A stretch of 45,101 nucleotides of DNA, from assembly GCA_025927545.1 (NCBI GenBank), contig JAICLE010000019.1, positions 1-45,101 on the forward strand. Direction: 5' to 3'. The translations under genes were made by a program, and so were the position numbers. Numbering within the stretch: the first letter of the stretch is position 1; each line of letters starts with the position of its first letter. Source of the DNA: Gemmatimonadales bacterium (lineage in GTDB: Bacteria > Gemmatimonadota > Gemmatimonadetes > Gemmatimonadales > GWC2-71-9). The notes below the pieces were generated by a model. That model saw only the letters and a list, made by a program, of their open reading frames with translations, was not told the DNA's origin and searched no databases. This document shows, piece by piece, positions 23,448 through 32,654 of this stretch.

Positions 23448-24730
23448 TTCCACGGCTCCTTCGCGGCTGCGCGATTCCTCTCTCTCCCGTCACCCTCGCG
23501 ATCCTCATGGCCGCTCCCGCCACGGCGCAGACGCCCGATGCCGCGCTCGAGCACGCGCGCGCGCTGCTCCGGTCCACCCCGCTGATCGACGGCCACAACG
23601 ATCTCCCCTGGGCGATCCGCACCGCCGAGCGCGCACCGCGCGACGTCGCCGCGTACGATCTCCGGGAGCGGACGCCCGGGATGACCGATCTCGAACGGCT
23701 GAAGCAGGGACAGGTCGGGGCCCAGTTCTGGTCGATCTACGTCGACGGCGAGATGAAGGACAGCGGCTACGCGCGGGTGCAGCTGGAGGAGTTCGACATC
23801 GCCCGGCGAATGATCGCGCGCTACCCCGACCGGCTCTCGCTCGCGCTCACGGCGGACGACATCGAACGCGACGCGAAGCGGGGCCGGCTCGCGTCGCTGC
23901 TGGGCATGGAGGGCGGGCACGTCATCGAGAATTCGCTCGGCGCGCTCCGGTCCTACTACGCCCTTGGGGCGCGTTACATGACGCTCACCCACAACGTCAC
24001 CACCGACTGGGCCGACGCGGCGCTCGACAGCGCGCGGCACGGCGGCCTCACCCCCTTCGGCCGCGAGGTGGTGCACGAGATGAACCGGCTGGGGATGCTG
24101 GTGGATCTGGCGCACGTCTCGCCGGGCACGATGAGCGACGCGCTCGACGCGACCGACGCGCCGGTCATCTTCTCCCACTCCGGCGCGCGCGCGCTGGTGG
24201 ACCATCCCCGGAACGTGCCGGACTCGATTCTCGCCCGGCTGCCGAAGAACGGCGGCGTGGTGATGCTGACGTTCGTGCCGCAGTTCGTGTCCACCGAGTT
24301 CATGGCGTGGGAGCAGCAGAGCGACAGCGTGTGGAAGCAGCTCAAGGCCACCGTCCCCGACAGCGCCGAGCGCCGGCGGCAGCACGACTCCTGGGAGGCC
24401 GGCCATGCCGCCCCCAGCGCCACGCTGGCCCAGGTGGCCGATCATATCGAGCACGTGCGTGAGGTGGCGGGGGTGGACCACGTCGGGATCGGGAGCGACT
24501 TCGACGGCATCGAGCACGTGCCGGTCGGGCTGGAGGACGTCTCCCGGTTTCCGTTCCTCTTCGCCGAGCTCATCCGGCGCGGCTGGAGCGATACCGATCT
24601 GAAGAAGCTTGCGGGCGGGAACCTGCTCCGCGTGATGCACCAGGCCGAGGCTACCGCCGCCCGTCTGCAGCGCGAGCGCCAGCCCTCGACCCGCACCATC
24701 GATGAGCTGGACGGCCCCCCGAAGACCTGA
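23444..24730 (+). CDS. M19 membrane dipeptidase (renal dipeptidase family)
   Basis: 428 residues from a GTG overlapping the previous stop. A Sec signal ('LSPVTLAILMAAPATAQT') exports it. Binuclear zinc residues of the M19 family: 'IDGHNDLPW' (H51, D53), 'LGMEGGHVIE' (bridging E156), 'LVDLAHVSPG' (H224), 'FSHSGARAL' (H245) and 'GIGSDFDG' (D352). It hydrolyses dipeptides, including D-residues or beta-lactam-like bonds in some members, in the periplasm or at the cell surface. Ends directly next to the convergent SURF1 gene, with no base between the stops. Confidence 0.92.
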   Translation: MIPRLLRGCAIPLSPVTLAILMAAPATAQTPDAALEHARALLRSTPLIDGHNDLPWAIRTAERAPRDVAAYDLRERTPGMTDLERLKQGQVGAQFWSIYVDGEMKDSGYARVQLEEFDIARRMIARYPDRLSLALTADDIERDAKRGRLASLLGMEGGHVIENSLGALRSYYALGARYMTLTHNVTTDWADAALDSARHGGLTPFGREVVHEMNRLGMLVDLAHVSPGTMSDALDATDAPVIFSHSGARALVDHPRNVPDSILARLPKNGGVVMLTFVPQFVSTEFMAWEQQSDSVWKQLKATVPDSAERRRQHDSWEAGHAAPSATLAQVADHIEHVREVAGVDHVGIGSDFDGIEHVPVGLEDVSRFPFLFAELIRRGWSDTDLKKLAGGNLLRVMHQAEATAARLQRERQPSTRTIDELDGPPKT

Positions 24731-25450
24731 TCAGAGCGGAGCCTCACGCGCGCCACTCCCCGCGCCCCGACCCACCACCAGCACCGCGAACCCCGCCACC
24801 ATCGCCGCGAAGAAAAACCACTGGATCGCGTAGTTCAGATGCGGCCCCTCGTCGATCGGCGCCGGAGCCAAGCGGCGGGGAAACGACGGCAGCGCGCTGT
24901 CCGGGCTCTGCTGGATGTAGACCGGCAGCACGTCGTACGGCAGCCGTTCGCGAAGGGCCGCCAGGTCGAGCCGGCGCCAGGTGGTGCGTCCGGCGTGCTC
25001 GATCGGCGCCCCGCCCGCCTGCGGGACCGGCAGCGCCACCCCGCGCACCACCATCTCGCCCGGCTCCTGCAGCTCCTCGAGGTCCACCGTGACGGCGTCC
25101 GGCGACGGAACGAAGCCGCGTTCGACCAGCACCGCCGGCCCCCTGTCACCCAGCAGCAGCGGGGTCACGATCAGCACTCCCGGTGTCCCCTCCAGCACGT
25201 TGCCCCTGAGGACGATGTCCCGCCCCTGGTCGTAGCGCCCGCGGGCCACCACGCGGCGCTGCCCCAGCGACTCCGGGTGCTGCGTGGCCGCGGTGAGGGC
25301 GACCGCGGGTGCGAGGCGACCGGCCATCGTGGCTGCGTTCGCCGCGCGACGCTGGTGCAATCGGTCGAGCTGCCAGACGCCGAGCCGGGCGAATCCGGCG
25401 GCGACCAGCAGCATGACGAAGATCAGCAGGCGGCGTGCGGTCGGTGACAT
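24731..25450 (-). CDS. SURF1-family cytochrome oxidase assembly protein
   Basis: 239 residues with the two-TM SURF1 plan: an N-terminal helix ('LLIFVMLLVAAGFARLGVWQL') leading into the conserved G-V-W-Q-L-x-R-L, a periplasmic domain, and a C-terminal 'LNYAIQWFFFAAMVAGFAVL' helix. SURF1 helps insert heme a into aa3-type cytochrome c oxidase, so the host respires oxygen; no oxidase genes lie in the window. The ATG is 8 nt after a TATGCT box, again a very short leader. Confidence 0.9.
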   Translation of the reverse strand: MSPTARRLLIFVMLLVAAGFARLGVWQLDRLHQRRAANAATMAGRLAPAVALTAATQHPESLGQRRVVARGRYDQGRDIVLRGNVLEGTPGVLIVTPLLLGDRGPAVLVERGFVPSPDAVTVDLEELQEPGEMVVRGVALPVPQAGGAPIEHAGRTTWRRLDLAALRERLPYDVLPVYIQQSPDSALPSFPRRLAPAPIDEGPHLNYAIQWFFFAAMVAGFAVLVVGRGAGSGAREAPL

Positions 25451-25458
25451 CGCTGTTC

Positions 25459-25464
25459 AGCATA
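25459..25464 (-). promoter_or_regulatory. -10-like box (TATGCT) of the SURF1 gene
   Basis: TATGCT on the minus strand, 8 nt before the ATG at 25450. It shares the 132-nt divergent region with the outer-membrane protein gene. Confidence 0.35.
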
Positions 25465-25539
25465 GAGGACGGTCGGAGCGCCCGGCCGAGCCCAAGGGGG
25501 AGCTCGGCGCGGTCCGGCTCTTGCGCGGGGCGGGGGAGC

Positions 25540-25545
25540 TACATT
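25540..25545 (+). promoter_or_regulatory. -10 box (TACATT) of the outer-membrane protein gene
   Basis: TACATT preceded by GC, 37 nt before the ATG at 25583. A purine-rich GCGAGGCAG lies near the start as a possible Shine-Dalgarno. Confidence 0.4.
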
Positions 25546-25582
25546 CACGGGCGACCGCAACTTAACCACGGCGAGGCAGAAC

Positions 25583-26188
25583 ATGCGGACCCTACGGCGC
25601 GGCCTGACCGCCGCGGCTGCCGCGATGCTGCTCCTCGGAGGCCTGGCCGGCGCGCAGGAGGCGCCCCCTGGCCTGGTCGAGGTGCGGAGCTCGGAACGGC
25701 ACGGCTTCTGGGGCGCGCTCGGCGTGGGCGCGGGCGGCGAGGCGTTCGACCTCCGAGACGGCGCCGGCTACAGCGGCGATCTCTACAAGCCCACCGTGTC
25801 GCTCCGGCTCGGTGGCACGCCCAGCCGCTATCTCCGGCTCGGCGGGGAAGTGCTCGGCTGGATCAACGACCAGGGCCGCCGCACCGAATCGCTCACTAGC
25901 GTACTCTTCATCACTCAGTTCTATCCCGCGCCCGCTACCGGCCTCTATCTCAAGGGCGGACTCGGCCTGGGCCGGAACGAGGTGAGCTTCGACCCCGGCT
26001 TCGGCGTGGGCGACACCGGCTTCGCCGGCCTTCTCGGCGCCGGCTGGGAGATCCGGGTGGGCCGGCGGCTGTACCTCAATCCGGCCCTGGACCTGGTCGA
26101 GCACCGCTACACCGGCCGCGACGGAGCCGGCTACCGTGAGCGGCTGCTCAACTTCGGACTCGGCGTCCTCTTCCAGTCCGGGGGCTGA
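25583..26188 (+). CDS. outer-membrane beta-barrel-like protein
   Basis: 201 residues with a Sec signal ('MRTLRRGLTAAAAAMLLLGG', cleavage after GAQ). The mature part alternates polar and hydrophobic residues with many Gly, Tyr and Leu: 'FWGALGVGAGGEAF', 'TVSLRLGGTPSRYLRLGGEV', 'GLYLKGGLGLGRNEV', 'GLLGAGWEIRVGRRLYLNPA' and a last strand 'LLNFGLGVLFQSGG'. This is the look of a small eight-strand barrel of the outer-membrane-protein-beta-barrel group. The function is unknown. It stands just before the lipoprotein array and could be a surface partner of it (inference). Confidence 0.72.
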   Translation: MRTLRRGLTAAAAAMLLLGGLAGAQEAPPGLVEVRSSERHGFWGALGVGAGGEAFDLRDGAGYSGDLYKPTVSLRLGGTPSRYLRLGGEVLGWINDQGRRTESLTSVLFITQFYPAPATGLYLKGGLGLGRNEVSFDPGFGVGDTGFAGLLGAGWEIRVGRRLYLNPALDLVEHRYTGRDGAGYRERLLNFGLGVLFQSGG

Positions 26189-26233
26189 CTTCGTATTGTT
26201 TTGGACCCCGAATTCCACATCGCAGGTGGCGCC

Positions 26234-26950
26234 ATGAGAGAGTTCGCTCGCGTTGTCGGTCTGGCCACGGCGCTCGCGCTCCCGCTGTGGGGCTGCGGCG
26301 GCGACCTCACGCTGCCCGAGGCCACCGGGGCTGGACTCGCGCTCGCGGTCGTCGAGGGCAACGGCCAGCAGGGAACGGTCGGGCAGCCGCTCCCGAACCC
26401 GGTCGTCGTGCTGGTCCGCACCGACGCCGGGCAGCCGATCGCCAACCGGCAGGTGGAGTTCGCGCCCGCGGAGGGCCAGGCGGCCAGCTTCGATCCGGAC
26501 ACCGCTGTCACCGACTCCAGGGGCGAGGCCGTCACCAAGTGGGTGCTAGGGACCGCTCCGGGCGTCTACACCGCGGAGGCACGCGTTCTGGCCTTGGCCG
26601 ACGCGCCGCCGCCGGTGCCACTCCAGGCCGCGGCCGTGGCCGGCACCCCCGACACCATCCGGCCGGTGAGCCACACCGGACAGCCCGGCCAGCCAAACCA
26701 GACGCTGCCGGAGCCGCTCGTCGTGATGGTGCTCGACCGATTCGGCAACCCGGTTGCCGGCGCCGAAGTGGCTTGGAGCGTCGTGGCTGGTGGAGGCCAG
26801 GTGAGCGCGGATCAGGTGGCCACCACGGCCGACGGCACCTCCAGCGTCACTTGGACACTGGGCGCGGGCATCGGCCTCCAGCGGGTCACGGCCAATGTGG
26901 GCGGCGCGTCGGGCTCCCCGGTCACCTTCACCGCCGTGGTTCTCTTCTGA
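26234..26950 (+). CDS. array lipoprotein 1: two Big-1-like modules
   Basis: 238 residues; lipobox LPLWGC with the mature chain starting CGGDLTLPEATG, the signature shared by all five array members. Two Big-1-like immunoglobulin modules follow, each about 100 residues and with the same frame: 'VEGNGQQGTVGQPLPNPVVV' to 'VTKWVLGTAPGVYTAEARV', then 'SHTGQPGQPNQTLPEPLVV' to 'SVTWTLGAGIGLQRVTANVG' and 'PVTFTAVVLF'. Big-1 domains occur in invasin-type surface proteins and serve as spacers or adhesive stalks. A TATTGT box at 26194-26199 may be its promoter. It is the shortest A-module-only member of the array. Confidence 0.8.
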   Translation: MREFARVVGLATALALPLWGCGGDLTLPEATGAGLALAVVEGNGQQGTVGQPLPNPVVVLVRTDAGQPIANRQVEFAPAEGQAASFDPDTAVTDSRGEAVTKWVLGTAPGVYTAEARVLALADAPPPVPLQAAAVAGTPDTIRPVSHTGQPGQPNQTLPEPLVVMVLDRFGNPVAGAEVAWSVVAGGGQVSADQVATTADGTSSVTWTLGAGIGLQRVTANVGGASGSPVTFTAVVLF

Positions 26951-27094
26951 GCGCGGGTGTGGTGGCGGGAGCGCAACACTCGTAGGCGGGGCGTAGGCCA
27001 ACTGCTTGCCGTCCAATCACCTGGGTATGGACGTCACGCCTCTCACCGGGCACGCATCCTGCTTCTTCCGCAGGTTTCCTCGACCCGGCATCCC

Positions 27095-29632
27095 GTGATC
27101 ACGACCCGTCGTCGCCTGGCGTACTCGCTCTCATTCGGACTCGCCTTGGCCTCGTCGGCCTGCGGCGGCGACGGCCTCGTGCTGCCCAACGAGTCGCGTC
27201 CGGCGTCCATCAGCGTCGTGAGCGGCGACGGCCAGTCCGCCGCCGCCGGAGCGGCGTTGGCCCAGCCGCTGGTGGTGAGCGTGGTGGATGCGCTCGACCG
27301 CCCGGTGCAGGGCCAGACGGTGGCGTTCACGGTCGACGCGGGCGGCGGGACGGTGGCGCCCGCCACGGCATCGACCGACGCCGATGGGCTCGCGTCCGCG
27401 AGCTGGACCCTGGGAACCGCGGCCGGCACGCAGAGCGTCAAGGCGCAGGTGCAGGCCACCGGGCTCCCCGCGCCGCTCGTTGCCGGCTTCACCGCCACCG
27501 CGACATCCGGCGCCGGCGCCGTCCTCGAGCCCGTGAGCGGCGACAATCAAACGGCCCCGGTCAAGTCCGCGCTCGCGGACTCGCTCGTGGTGCGCGTGAC
27601 CGACGCGCTCCAGAACCCGGTAGCCGGCGTCGAGGTGCAGTGGTCGGTGGATGGCGGCGGCTCCATCAGCCCGTTGACCGTGACCACCGGCGCGGACGGT
27701 CTGGCCGCGGCGGAGCGGGTGCTGGGGAGCTCGGCCGGGACCCAGACGGCCCAGGCCGCGGCGACCGGGCTCGCGCCGGTGACGTTCACCCATACCGCGG
27801 TCGCCGCCAATCCCACCGTGCTGCGCCTCGTCTCGGGCGACGGGCAGACCGGCTCCGTGGGCAACCCGCTCGCCGAGCCCGTGGTGGTGCGTCTTGAGGA
27901 TGAAAATGGGAACGGCGTGGGCGACAAGTCCGTCACGTTCGTAGCCGGCCCGGGCGGCGGCAGCCCCAGTCCCGTGACCGCCACCACTGACCCGAACGGC
28001 TTCGCGTCCAGCGTCTGGACCCTGGGCTCGAGCCTCGGCGGGAAGACGCTGACCGCCATCTTCTCGGGCCTGCCGCCCGTGGCCTTCACCGCGATGGCGG
28101 TCGCCGCGACGCCCACCCAGCTCGCGTTCACCCGGCCCCCCGAGATCACGGCGGCCGGCGCCAGCTTCAGCCCGTCCATCCAGGTCACTGTGCAGGACGC
28201 CGCCGGCAATACCGTCACCAGCGCCAACGACGCGGTCACGCTCGCCATCGGCACCAATCCCGCGGGAGGCACGCTGGCCGGAACCGTTACGGTGAACGCG
28301 GTGAACGGCGTCGCGTCCTTCGGAAACGTCTCGATCGATCAGGTGGGCTCCGGCTACACGCTGACCGCGTCCGCCGCGGGGCTCACCGGCGCCACCAGCC
28401 CGGCGTTCGACATCGTGCCCACTCAGGTGAATACGATCATCGTGATTACCAGCGACACGCCCGACCCATCGACCATCGGCGTGCCGTTCACGGTCACCTG
28501 GAACCTGAACTCGTCCGGCACCGCGCCGATCACCGGCAACGTCACGGTGACGGTCAACGGAACCGCCGACACCTGCAGCGCGCCCGCCGCGCTGGGCGCC
28601 GGAAGTTGTGATGTGACCATCACCCAGAACGGCTCGCACCGACTCACCGCCACCTTCCCGGGCGACGCGAACTACAAGAGCTCGACCGACATCGACGCGC
28701 ACCAGGTGAAGGGGACGACCACCACGACGCTCGCGTCATCGGTGAACCCTTCGACCGTTGGTCAGAGCATCACGCTGACCGCGCATGTTGCGCCCAGCGG
28801 CGGGAGCACGGGGAGCCCCGGCGGGCAGGTGCAGTTCCTCGAGGGGGCCACCATACTCGGGACCAGGAGTGTCGACGGGGCGGGGGATGCGGCGCTCGAC
28901 ATCAGCTCTCTGGGGCAGGGACTCCACTCGATTACCGCCGCCTACCAGGGCTCGACCACGTTCGAGGCCAGCACGTCGGCAGCGGTCGATCAGCAGGTGA
29001 ACCCCGTTCCCAATGGCCCACCCAGCGCTGATGACGATTCGTATTCAGGGGATGAGGACGCGACGCTCTCGGTGAACGCCGCAACCGGCGTGTTGAACGG
29101 GGACACTGATCCGAATGGCGACCCTCTGACCGCGGTGTTGGAGATCGGCCCGGCTCATGCGGCGAACTTCTCGCTTGCCGCCGATGGCTCGTTCAGCTAC
29201 ACTCCGGCCCCTGATTTCAACGGGAGCGACAGCTTTACCTATCATGTCAGCGACGGCTCGCTGGCCTCCGGGGCCGCGACGGTGACGATCACCGTCGACC
29301 CCGTGAACGATGCCCCGAGCTTTGTTCCCGGCGGAAGCGTCTCGGTCAATGCGGCTGATGGCGCGGTCACCCAGGCATGGGCCACCGGCATGATCGCGGG
29401 GCCGCCGGACGAGGCTGGTCAGACGCTGAGCTTCAACACCTCCGTCGATCTGCTGGGGGCTCTGCTTTTCAGCGTCCAGCCGAGCATCGCGGCCGATGGC
29501 ACCCTGACGTTCACTCCCAACGGTGGGACGGGGACCGCCACTGTGACCGTGACGCTTCGCGACGACGGCGGTACCGCCAACGGCGGCGTCAACACGAGCG
29601 CGCCGCAGACGTTCACGATCACGCTCAACTAG
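27095..29632 (+). CDS. array lipoprotein 2: Big-1, Ig-like and cadherin-like modules
   Basis: 845 residues from GTG 27095, chosen because it gives a basic n-region (VITTRRR), a hydrophobic core and ASSAC before 'GGDGLVLPNESRPA'; the open frame upstream to 26957 is not signal-like. Module order: three Big-1-like units (each opening 'VSGDGQ' or 'VSGDNQ' and closing 'TLG' or 'VLG..G'), a B unit ('TRPPEITAAGASFSPS' to 'LTGATSPAF'), a Cys-containing Ig-like C unit ('DTPDPSTIGVPF', 'ADTCSAP', 'GSCDVTIT'), an Ig-like repeat ('NPSTVGQSITLTA'), a cadherin-like tandem unit ('NGPPSADDDSYSGDED', 'DFNGSDSFTYHVSDG') and a final E unit ending 'DDGGTANGGVNTSAPQTFTI'. Probably surface-exposed. Confidence 0.82.
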   Translation: MITTRRRLAYSLSFGLALASSACGGDGLVLPNESRPASISVVSGDGQSAAAGAALAQPLVVSVVDALDRPVQGQTVAFTVDAGGGTVAPATASTDADGLASASWTLGTAAGTQSVKAQVQATGLPAPLVAGFTATATSGAGAVLEPVSGDNQTAPVKSALADSLVVRVTDALQNPVAGVEVQWSVDGGGSISPLTVTTGADGLAAAERVLGSSAGTQTAQAAATGLAPVTFTHTAVAANPTVLRLVSGDGQTGSVGNPLAEPVVVRLEDENGNGVGDKSVTFVAGPGGGSPSPVTATTDPNGFASSVWTLGSSLGGKTLTAIFSGLPPVAFTAMAVAATPTQLAFTRPPEITAAGASFSPSIQVTVQDAAGNTVTSANDAVTLAIGTNPAGGTLAGTVTVNAVNGVASFGNVSIDQVGSGYTLTASAAGLTGATSPAFDIVPTQVNTIIVITSDTPDPSTIGVPFTVTWNLNSSGTAPITGNVTVTVNGTADTCSAPAALGAGSCDVTITQNGSHRLTATFPGDANYKSSTDIDAHQVKGTTTTTLASSVNPSTVGQSITLTAHVAPSGGSTGSPGGQVQFLEGATILGTRSVDGAGDAALDISSLGQGLHSITAAYQGSTTFEASTSAAVDQQVNPVPNGPPSADDDSYSGDEDATLSVNAATGVLNGDTDPNGDPLTAVLEIGPAHAANFSLAADGSFSYTPAPDFNGSDSFTYHVSDGSLASGAATVTITVDPVNDAPSFVPGGSVSVNAADGAVTQAWATGMIAGPPDEAGQTLSFNTSVDLLGALLFSVQPSIAADGTLTFTPNGGTGTATVTVTLRDDGGTANGGVNTSAPQTFTITLN

Positions 29633-29659
29633 CGCGGGGTCTCCCGCGCCACCCCGCGC
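29632..29659 (+). terminator. hairpin after array lipoprotein 2
   Basis: Perfect 9-bp stem GCGCGGGGT / ACCCCGCGC (29632-29640 and 29651-29659) with a 10-nt loop, starting at the last base of the stop codon. No U-tract follows, so it may be a weak terminator or an RNA-stabilising hairpin. Confidence 0.5.
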
Positions 29660-29699
29660 CCCTGTAGACCATCGCATCGCCTCTCGTTCCCGGCTGGTG

Positions 29700-29705
29700 T
29701 AGCTT
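29700..29705 (+). promoter_or_regulatory. -10 box (TAGCTT) of array lipoprotein 3
   Basis: TAGCTT with an upstream TG (extended -10 like), 47 nt before the GTG at 29753. It lies after the hairpin at 29632-29659, which supports separate transcription. Confidence 0.4.
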
Positions 29706-29752
29706 TCCGCTCGCTCAGTCCGCGCACCCTGTCATCCGATCCGCCGAGTCCT

Positions 29753-32551
29753 GTGCCGACCATTCGAATCGCCCTTCGCCTCCTCCCCGCGGTGGGTCTC
29801 CTGCTCAGTTGCGGCGGAGGCGACCTCGTGCTCCCCTCCGAAGGCGAGCCCGCCGCCATCACCGTCGTTCAGGGCGACGCCCAGGCCGGCCGCGTCGGCA
29901 GCACGCTGGCCGAGCCGGTGGTCGCGCGGGTGACCGACTCCCAGGGCCGGCCGGTGGCCGGGATCCCGGTGGCCTTCGCGTTCACGGGCGGGGTGCCCGC
30001 CACCGTGGCGCCCGATACCGCGATGACCGACGCCGACGGCCGGGCTCCCTTCCAGGTCCTCCTCGGGCCCCAGGTGGGTTCGGGGAGCGCCGAGGTGCAC
30101 GTGAGTGGGTCCGCGGGGAGTGGCGCCCTCACCGCGCCGGTCCAGTTCACCGCCCTTCCCGCCAATGCGAACGAGCTGGTGCCCGTCTCCGGCGATAGCC
30201 AGTCGGCTCGGGTCGGCGGGACGCTGGCCGACCCGCTGGTCGTGCAGGTGACCGACGCGTTCGGCAACCCGATCGCGGGGGTGGACATTGCCTGGACCGC
30301 GGTCGATGGGGGCAGCGTGAGCGAGGCGACGGTGCAGACGGGAGACGACGGGCTCGCCTCGGTCGAGGTGACGCTCGGGCCCAACGCCGGCATCCAGCAC
30401 ACGACGGCGAGCGCGCCGGGGCTGGCCGGGTCACCGGTCACCTTCACCGCCACCGCCCTCCCTGGCGCGGCCACCACGCTCGAGGTCGTGTCCGGCGACG
30501 GTCAGACCGCGCTGGTGGGGACCCCCGTTCCCGATCTGCTCGTCGTTCGCGCCCGCGATGCGGGGGGGAACCCCGTCGCGGGGCTTGGCGTCACCTGGCG
30601 GGTCACGGCGGGTGGTGGGAGCGTCGCGCCGCAGAACGGCACCACCGGTCAGGACGGCCAGGCGTCCACCAGTTGGACGCTGGGGAAGGAGCCCGGGGCG
30701 AACACCGTCGCCGCGGTGATCTCCGGCGTGGGCACCGTCGGGTTCACCGCGACCGGCAATCCCGGCGCGCCGCCGGCGCTCTCGATCGAGACCCAGCCGC
30801 CCGCGACGGCCGTGCGCGGCGTGCCGCTGAGCCGCGCGCCCGCCGTTCAGTTACGCGAGCCCGACGGGAGCGTGCGCGCTCAAGCGGGCGTCCGGGTCAG
30901 CGTCAAGCTCGCCACCGCGGGCGGGACACTCCGGGGCACCCTGACACGAACCACCGGGCCAAGCGGTAGCGCCGAGTTCGGCGGCCTCGCCATCGAGGGA
31001 CCGCCGGGCACGTACGCACTCGCCTTCTCCGCCCCGGGCTACGCCGGCGCCACATCCGCGGCCATTGCGCTTGCCCGTGCACCCAGCACCATCGAGATCA
31101 CATCCGACAAGCCTGACCCCTCCGCGCCGGGTGAGGCGGTGCAGGTGGCCTTCCGCGTGCAGTCTGCCGGCGGCGCGCCCGAGGGCACGGTGCAGGTCAC
31201 GGCCGACGATGGCACGAGTTGCAGCGCGAACGTGGGCGACGGCGCGTGCGCCCTGACGCTCACCGGCGTGGGCTCGCGCACGATCACCGCGACCTACTCC
31301 GGCAGCGCCGACTTCGAGGGCGCGACGGACACCGAGTCGCACGAGGTCCAGGCGGCGCCGCCCCCCGTGCCGAGCGCGACGAGGTCTACGGTGGCCGTGG
31401 GCAACACCACCCTTCCGCTCGGCGGGAGCACCCAGGTTACCGTGACCGTCCGCGACGCGGCCGGCGGCCCGCTGCAGGGCGTGGCGGTGAGCGTCACCGG
31501 CTCGGGCGCGGCCAACACCATCACTCCGGCCTCGGTCACAACCGACGCGGGCGGTGCCGCCCGGTTCACCTTCGGCGCCGCGGCCGCTGGCACGACGACG
31601 CTTACCGCGGTGGCGGGCGGTGTCACGCTCGCACAGCGGCCATCGGTGACCGTCCAGCGCGCCGAGACGAAGACGAGCATCACCGCGCACGCGCCGGATC
31701 CTTCAGCGCCCGGCGCGGTGGTGACGGTGGCGTTCAGCGTGACCAGCACCGCGGGAGCGCCGACCGGTACCGTCAAGGTCACCGCGAGCGGTGGCGACGA
31801 GACCTGCTCCGGTAGTCTGGCCGAGGGAGCCGGAAGCTGCCCGCTTACGCTCACGACCGCCGGCAACAGAACCCTCACCGCGACCTACTCGGGCGACGAC
31901 AACTTCTCGCCCAGCTCCGGCGTCGCGACGCACACTGTCGGCTCCCCGAGCCTCTCGATCCACAAGCAGCCGTCGAGCACCGCAACGAGCGGTGCGCGCT
32001 TCGCCGACCAGCCGGAGGTAGAGCTCGAGGACGCGAGCGGACACAAGCTCGGCCAGGCGGGCGTGGGCATAACGGCGGCCCTGGCACCCGGCGGCGGTGG
32101 CGAGCTCTCGGGGACGCTCACTCGGCTGACGGACAAGGACGGCCACGCCAAGTTCGACGACCTTGCCATCAGCGGCCCGGAGGGCTCGTACGCCATCGAG
32201 TTCACCGCGGCCGGCTTCGCGTCCGCGACGTCGAGCACGATCACGCTGCAGCCCGCGCCGCCTTCCCCGACCACCACCACGATCACGTCCGACCTGCCTG
32301 ATCCATCGGTTGCCGGGGTGCCGATCCCCGTGAGCTTCGCCGTCACGAGTCCCGCGGGTACCCCGACCGGCAGCGTGGTCGTCACCGTGAGCGGCGGCGA
32401 CGAGACCTGCTCCGCCACCGTGGCGGAGGGAGGCTGCATGCTCACGCTCACGGTGGCAGGGCCCAGGACCCTCACCGCCACATTCAGCGGTGCGGGCTTC
32501 GCCGGCAGCTCGGATGACGAGGATCATCTCGTCGGCGTGCTGGGGCCGTGA
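29753..32551 (+). CDS. array lipoprotein 3: longest, mixed Big-1/B/C modules
   Basis: 932 residues from GTG 29753; signal 'IRIALRLLPAVGLLLSC', mature chain starting 'CGGGDLVLPSEGEPA'. Module order: three Big-1-like units ('VVQGDAQAGRVGSTLAEPVV', 'VSGDSQSARVGGTLADPLVV', 'VSGDGQTALVGTPVPDLLVV'), a B unit ('ETQPPATAVRGVP' to 'GYAGATSAAI'), a C unit ('DKPDPSAPG', 'GTSCSANVGDGACALTLTG'), a looser Big-1-like unit, another C unit ('APDPSAPGAVV', 'ETCSG', 'GSCPLTLTT'), a B unit ('IHKQPSSTATSGARF' to 'GFASATSSTI') and a last C unit ('DLPDPSVAGVP', 'ETCSATVAEGGCMLTLT'). The C units each have two Cys about 12 residues apart that could form a disulfide. A long surface fibre or adhesin is likely. Confidence 0.82.
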   Translation: MPTIRIALRLLPAVGLLLSCGGGDLVLPSEGEPAAITVVQGDAQAGRVGSTLAEPVVARVTDSQGRPVAGIPVAFAFTGGVPATVAPDTAMTDADGRAPFQVLLGPQVGSGSAEVHVSGSAGSGALTAPVQFTALPANANELVPVSGDSQSARVGGTLADPLVVQVTDAFGNPIAGVDIAWTAVDGGSVSEATVQTGDDGLASVEVTLGPNAGIQHTTASAPGLAGSPVTFTATALPGAATTLEVVSGDGQTALVGTPVPDLLVVRARDAGGNPVAGLGVTWRVTAGGGSVAPQNGTTGQDGQASTSWTLGKEPGANTVAAVISGVGTVGFTATGNPGAPPALSIETQPPATAVRGVPLSRAPAVQLREPDGSVRAQAGVRVSVKLATAGGTLRGTLTRTTGPSGSAEFGGLAIEGPPGTYALAFSAPGYAGATSAAIALARAPSTIEITSDKPDPSAPGEAVQVAFRVQSAGGAPEGTVQVTADDGTSCSANVGDGACALTLTGVGSRTITATYSGSADFEGATDTESHEVQAAPPPVPSATRSTVAVGNTTLPLGGSTQVTVTVRDAAGGPLQGVAVSVTGSGAANTITPASVTTDAGGAARFTFGAAAAGTTTLTAVAGGVTLAQRPSVTVQRAETKTSITAHAPDPSAPGAVVTVAFSVTSTAGAPTGTVKVTASGGDETCSGSLAEGAGSCPLTLTTAGNRTLTATYSGDDNFSPSSGVATHTVGSPSLSIHKQPSSTATSGARFADQPEVELEDASGHKLGQAGVGITAALAPGGGGELSGTLTRLTDKDGHAKFDDLAISGPEGSYAIEFTAAGFASATSSTITLQPAPPSPTTTTITSDLPDPSVAGVPIPVSFAVTSPAGTPTGSVVVTVSGGDETCSATVAEGGCMLTLTVAGPRTLTATFSGAGFAGSSDDEDHLVGVLGP

Positions 32552-32654
32552 GCGGCGTCGAACTGCAATTTCTTTCATCATCCCGAGGCGCTGACGACTT
32601 GCGGGTGTGATCCGAGTCCTAGCCGAGGCGGCGTCTGCGCGGTAGCGTCAAGCC

